64,000 bases of DNA from JAALLB01 sp964502215 (GTDB lineage Bacteria > Pseudomonadota > Alphaproteobacteria > Rhizobiales > Rhizobiaceae), in the NCBI GenBank assembly GCA_964502215.1, contig CAZCUN010000010.1, positions 1 to 64,000 of the forward strand, written 5' to 3'. Within the stretch, counting starts at the first letter, position 1. Every line of letters begins with the position of its first letter. Shown here piece after piece: positions 60,749 to 64,000 of the stretch. A program made the translations under genes and the position numbers. The notes beneath the pieces were generated by a model. That model did no database searches and was not told the origin of the DNA. It saw only the letters and a program-made list of their open reading frames with translations.

Positions 60749-61429
60749 ATGATATTCCGTCAGCTTTTTGATATGACATCAGGGACTTATAGTTACATCA
60801 TAGGCAGTCGTGAGGGTGCTGAGGCTGTCATTATAGATCCTGTACTGGAGAACGTAGAACTTTACTGCAAGCTCATGCAGGAGCTTGATTTAAAGCTGAT
60901 TAAAGCGATTGATACCCATATCCATGCCGATCATGTCACTGCTTTGGGTGAGTTGGAAGATAGAACTGAATGCTTAAGCGTCATGGGGGATCAATCTAAG
61001 GCAGATGTTGTTTCATTGCGTGTGCAAGATGGTGACAGTATAAAATTTGATGGGCTTGAACTGGGCGTGATGTATACACCTGGTCACACGGATGACTCTT
61101 ATTCTTTCAAAATGAATGACCGTGTTTTTACAGGTGATACACTTTTAATACGTGGTACAGGACGTACTGATTTTCAAAATGGCGATGCACGCGCGCAATA
61201 TGATTCAATCTTCAATAGATTGTTTAAACTCCCTGACGAGACCCATGTTTTTCCAGCACACGATTACAAAGGGCAAACCGTTAGTACGATTGGCGAAGAA
61301 CGCAGGTTTAACCCACGTCTACAAGTTCAAAACGCAGATGAATATGCTGAGATTATGAATAATCTCAATCTACCAAATCCAAAGATGATGGATGTGGCAG
61401 TCCCTGCTAATCTTAAACTTGGACGTTGA
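60749..61429 (+). CDS. ETHE1-type persulfide dioxygenase
   Basis: A 226-aa metallo-beta-lactamase-fold iron enzyme that oxidises glutathione persulfide to sulfite. The metal motif THIHADH is near residues 56-62, with further ligands in TPGHTDDSY, FTGDTLLIRGTGRTDFQNGD and VFPAHDY. The GRTDFQ segment is characteristic of the ETHE1/Blh group. It stands alone between the hydroxylase gene and a convergent oligopeptidase gene, 4 bp apart. There is no rhodanese or BigR-type regulator nearby. Glutathione supply fits the gshA gene elsewhere in the window. Confidence 0.9.
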   Translation: MIFRQLFDMTSGTYSYIIGSREGAEAVIIDPVLENVELYCKLMQELDLKLIKAIDTHIHADHVTALGELEDRTECLSVMGDQSKADVVSLRVQDGDSIKFDGLELGVMYTPGHTDDSYSFKMNDRVFTGDTLLIRGTGRTDFQNGDARAQYDSIFNRLFKLPDETHVFPAHDYKGQTVSTIGEERRFNPRLQVQNADEYAEIMNNLNLPNPKMMDVAVPANLKLGR

Positions 61430-61433
61430 TAAA

Positions 61434-63485
61434 TCACGCCACGTCTTTTAATCCACGCCCTTCCAATAAGGCATCAATACTTGGCATCTGACCTCTAAAC
61501 TCGACATAGAGCTCTGCTGGATCACGACTGCCACCTGCAGAGTAAATGTTTGTTAAAAGGCGTTCGGCCGTATCTTTATCAAAGGCATCACCTGTTTCTT
61601 TGAATGCCTCAAATGCATCTGCATCCATTACTTCCGACCACATGTAAGAGTAATAGCCAGCAGAATATCCATCCCCTGAGAACACATGCGCAAAGTGCGG
61701 TGTTCTGTGCCGCATGTTAATTGCATCGGGCATATCAATTTTGTCTAAAATTTCTTTTTCAATTTTGCCAATATCTTGTGCTTTATCGGCTGGCATTGTG
61801 TGAAGTTCTAAATCTACCAATGCAGATGAGGTATATTCGACTGTTGCAAAACCTTGATTGAACGTGCTTGCAGCCTTTAGTTTTTCAATCAGCTCAACAG
61901 GCATAGCTTCGCCAGTCTTATAATGCACTGCATATTTAGACAGGATTTCTGCTTCATCTAACCAATGCTCATAAAGCTGGCTTGGCAGCTCAACAAAATC
62001 ACGCGCGACCGATGTGCCTGATATGCTCGGGTATGTGACATTAGACAACATACCATGGAGCGCATGGCCAAACTCATGGAAGAGTGTATGCGCATCATCA
62101 AAGGTCAATAAAGAAGCCTCACCTTCCGGGGCTTTTGCAAAATTCATAACATTAACGATAATCGGTGTAATATCGCCTTTGAGTTTTTCTTGAGAACGAA
62201 AGCCACTCATCCAGGCACCAGAGCGTTTTGAAGTTCGAGCAAAATAATCACCAATGAAAAGCGCTACATGTTCACCATCGCTGTTTTTAACTTCATAAGT
62301 ACGCACGTCTTGATGGTACTTTGGGATATCGTTACGCTCTTCAAAACTTAGTCCGAAAAGACGGTTAGCCGTTTCAAAAGCAGCCTCAATCATTCGTTCA
62401 AGTTGCAGATAGGGCTTGATTTCCGCCTCATCCAAATCATGCTCAGCGCCTCTGACTTTTTCAGAATAATAACGCCAATCCCATGCTGCTATTTTAAAAT
62501 TTGCACCTTGAGAATTTGCAAGCTCTTGCAGTTTTTGCACCTCCTGCCCTGCTCGTTTTTTGGCTGGCTCCCAAACTTTAATTAAAAGATCACGCACTGC
62601 ATCAGGTGTCTTTGCCATTTGATCATCAAGCTTAAAATCAGCAAAGGTTTTAAAGCCTAATAAATTTGCTCGCTCTTCTCGTAATTTAAGTGTTCTTGAA
62701 ATGAGCTCACGATTGTCCGTATCGCCACCACTTTCACCACGCGCAATCCACGCCATGTAGGCTGTTTCTCGCAAATCTCTACGCGATGAAAACTGCAAGA
62801 AAGGTTCAATCAATGACCGTGATAACGTTATGACATACTTGCCTTCATGCCCGCGTTCTTTTGCAGCAGCTGCAGCAGCAGAAATTAAAAAATCAGGAAG
62901 CCCTGCAAGATCATCGCCTTTTTCTAAAATAAGTTCATAAGAGCTTTCATCGCTTAAAATATTTTGAGAAAACTGCGTGCCCAATGTAGCAAGCTCACTT
63001 GATACTTCAGCCATCCGTTTGCGCTCATCCCCTTCAAGCTTTGCACCTGAACGCACAAAGTTTGAATGATAACGCTCTAATACACGCAAGGCTTCTGCGT
63101 TAAGATCTAAGGCTTCACGTCCAAGATATAAAACCTCAACACGCGCAAACAGTTTTTCATTCAACATGACTTTTGAATTATGAGCAGACAGCTTTGGCGC
63201 CATCTCACGCTGAATGGTTTGCATCTCATCGTTGGTGTTTGAACCTGACAGATTAAAAAATACACCAGAGACTTTTGACAAAGCCTCGCCAGAGTTTTCC
63301 ATTGCTGCGATTGTATTTACAAATGTTGGCGCTTCATCATTATTTGCAATTCGGTCAATTTCATCTTCGTTGAGCTTTAATGCGTGCGCAAAAGCCTCGC
63401 GGTAATGGGCATTATTTATGAGATCAAAAGGTGGCACTTGAAAAGGTGTATTCCACTCTGCGAGCAATGGGTTTTGTTGTGACAT
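61434..63485 (-). CDS. M3 family oligopeptidase
   Basis: A 683-aa cytoplasmic zinc metallopeptidase of the thimet oligopeptidase / Dcp / OpdA family, degrading short peptides. The zinc motif HEFGHALHG is near residue 470, with the third ligand Glu in RDFVELPSQLYEHW about 26 residues later. FSGDGYSAGYYSYMWSEVMD near residue 600 is the substrate-binding Tyr region. There is no signal peptide. Dcp and PrlC/OpdA are hard to separate by eye. It converges on the persulfide dioxygenase gene. Confidence 0.94.
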   Translation of the reverse strand: MSQQNPLLAEWNTPFQVPPFDLINNAHYREAFAHALKLNEDEIDRIANNDEAPTFVNTIAAMENSGEALSKVSGVFFNLSGSNTNDEMQTIQREMAPKLSAHNSKVMLNEKLFARVEVLYLGREALDLNAEALRVLERYHSNFVRSGAKLEGDERKRMAEVSSELATLGTQFSQNILSDESSYELILEKGDDLAGLPDFLISAAAAAAKERGHEGKYVITLSRSLIEPFLQFSSRRDLRETAYMAWIARGESGGDTDNRELISRTLKLREERANLLGFKTFADFKLDDQMAKTPDAVRDLLIKVWEPAKKRAGQEVQKLQELANSQGANFKIAAWDWRYYSEKVRGAEHDLDEAEIKPYLQLERMIEAAFETANRLFGLSFEERNDIPKYHQDVRTYEVKNSDGEHVALFIGDYFARTSKRSGAWMSGFRSQEKLKGDITPIIVNVMNFAKAPEGEASLLTFDDAHTLFHEFGHALHGMLSNVTYPSISGTSVARDFVELPSQLYEHWLDEAEILSKYAVHYKTGEAMPVELIEKLKAASTFNQGFATVEYTSSALVDLELHTMPADKAQDIGKIEKEILDKIDMPDAINMRHRTPHFAHVFSGDGYSAGYYSYMWSEVMDADAFEAFKETGDAFDKDTAERLLTNIYSAGGSRDPAELYVEFRGQMPSIDALLEGRGLKDVA

Positions 63486-63581
63486 TTCTACCTCTGATAT
63501 GATGAGTTATTTAACCTTAGATATAGGGTTCACTAAGACTAAATATAAGGCACTCCATTCAATAAATAATATCCCATAATT

Positions 63582-64000
63582 TTATTTCCTCAGCGCTGGC
63601 AGCCCAACCCCTGTTGCTTCAAACCCGCCGTCAACGGCTAAAGTTTGTCCTGTAATAAAACTTGCTTGCTCTGAACATAGAAAAAATATTGCATTGGCAA
63701 TCTCATCTTCATTGCCATAGCGATTAAGAGGGATTGCGTCATGATAAGCATCTATAATTTCTTGGCTATGAACTGCCATTGCCAACTTAGTGCGTACAGG
63801 GCCAGGGCAAACTGTATTAACACGTATGCCATACTCACCTAGTTCAACGGCTTGCTGAAGACTTAATTGTATAACTGCCGCTTTTGAAGTGCCGTATGCT
63901 GTACGAAGGGTAGAGGCGCGAAGCCCTGAAATTGAAGCTATATTAACAACTGCGCCTCCCTTCATTTTCAACAAATGAGTGGCTTCTTGGGTCATTAAGA
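63582..64000 (-). CDS. SDR family oxidoreductase, 5' part outside the window
   Basis: The C-terminal 139 or so codons of a short-chain dehydrogenase/reductase. The catalytic Tyr-Lys pair lies in YGTSKAAVIQ and the preceding Ser in NIASISGLRAS. The family end FITGQTLAVDGGFEATG is complete. The N-terminal cofactor-binding TGxxxGxG region lies beyond position 64000. Substrate unknown. Confidence 0.9.
   Translation of the reverse strand, partial: LMTQEATHLLKMKGGAVVNIASISGLRASTLRTAYGTSKAAVIQLSLQQAVELGEYGIRVNTVCPGPVRTKLAMAVHSQEIIDAYHDAIPLNRYGNEDEIANAIFFLCSEQASFITGQTLAVDGGFEATGVGLPALRK

Noticed and set aside
1..64000. tRNA, rRNA, CRISPR array, prophage or transposase genes
   Set aside because: No T-loop-like sequences in gaps of suitable size, no regularly spaced direct repeats outside podJ, and no integrase or transposase-like protein was found.

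Overview
The window looks like a chromosomal segment of an alphaproteobacterium of the Hyphomicrobiales (Rhizobiales) type with an unusually AT-rich genome. This is inferred from gene content and order, not from a marker-gene tree. The pointers are: a HAD hydrolase and ribF beside a degenerate EAL protein and a CIRCE-controlled groESL; a hisS-hisZ-hisG run with the short HisG that needs HisZ; the plant/alphaproteobacterial type of glutamate-cysteine ligase; a PodJ-like polarity protein next to a MerR regulator and beta-oxidation genes; and several alphaproteobacterial families of unknown function (PF09608, DUF2927, DUF952, DUF1330). Coding density is high. No rRNA, tRNA, CRISPR array, prophage or classical insertion sequence was found.

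Layout. 0.1-5.5 kb: flavin synthesis, HAD hydrolase, membrane EAL protein and the heat-shock groESL operon. 5.6-7.9 kb: a small accessory island with a solitary PD-(D/E)XK-like protein, a GIY-YIG nuclease gene enclosed by near-perfect inverted repeats, and other palindromic elements. 7.9-13.2 kb, minus strand: tag, hisS, hisZ, hisG and a Tat-exported NagZ-like glycosidase, ending at a terminator. 13.3-16.1 kb: an exported DUF2927 protein and two L,D-transpeptidases. 16.1-20.7 kb: a LysR regulator, a LutA-like protein lacking its second cysteine module, a conserved unknown, rsmE, gshA and a PilZ-like protein. 21-28.5 kb: an ABC exporter, xseA, a type I secretion ABC/HlyD pair and mscL.

28.7-36 kb: a symporter-domain hybrid histidine kinase, a convergent LuxR-type response regulator, a two-component-type symporter (small and large protein) and an esterase, resembling CrbS/CrbR-type acetate-responsive loci. 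36-39.5 kb: DUF952, pyrD, an ArsC-family protein, a MATE transporter and a small membrane protein. 39.5-43.6 kb: a membrane-anchored RNase T2, an Lhr-like helicase and the PdeM phosphoesterase. 43.6-47 kb: membrane proteins including a TauE/SafE exporter and its PF09608 partner, with a promoter and abutting inverted repeat. 47-51.2 kb: the large PodJ-like protein with a recent 150-bp internal duplication.

51.4-59.4 kb: a MerR regulator, a perfect 18-bp palindrome and a beta-oxidation run (two acyl-CoA dehydrogenases, a DUF1330 protein, thiolase, FadB-type multifunctional enzyme, thioesterase-like hotdog protein). 59.5-64 kb: a fatty acid hydroxylase-family membrane enzyme, an ETHE1-type persulfide dioxygenase, an M3 oligopeptidase and the 3' part of an SDR gene cut by the window edge.

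No clearly new multi-gene system stands out. The best leads are the GIY-YIG gene between 39-nt inverted repeats, the half-length LutA-like protein, the solitary PD-(D/E)XK-like protein, and the two candidate regulatory palindromes in front of the TauE/SafE genes and the beta-oxidation operon.
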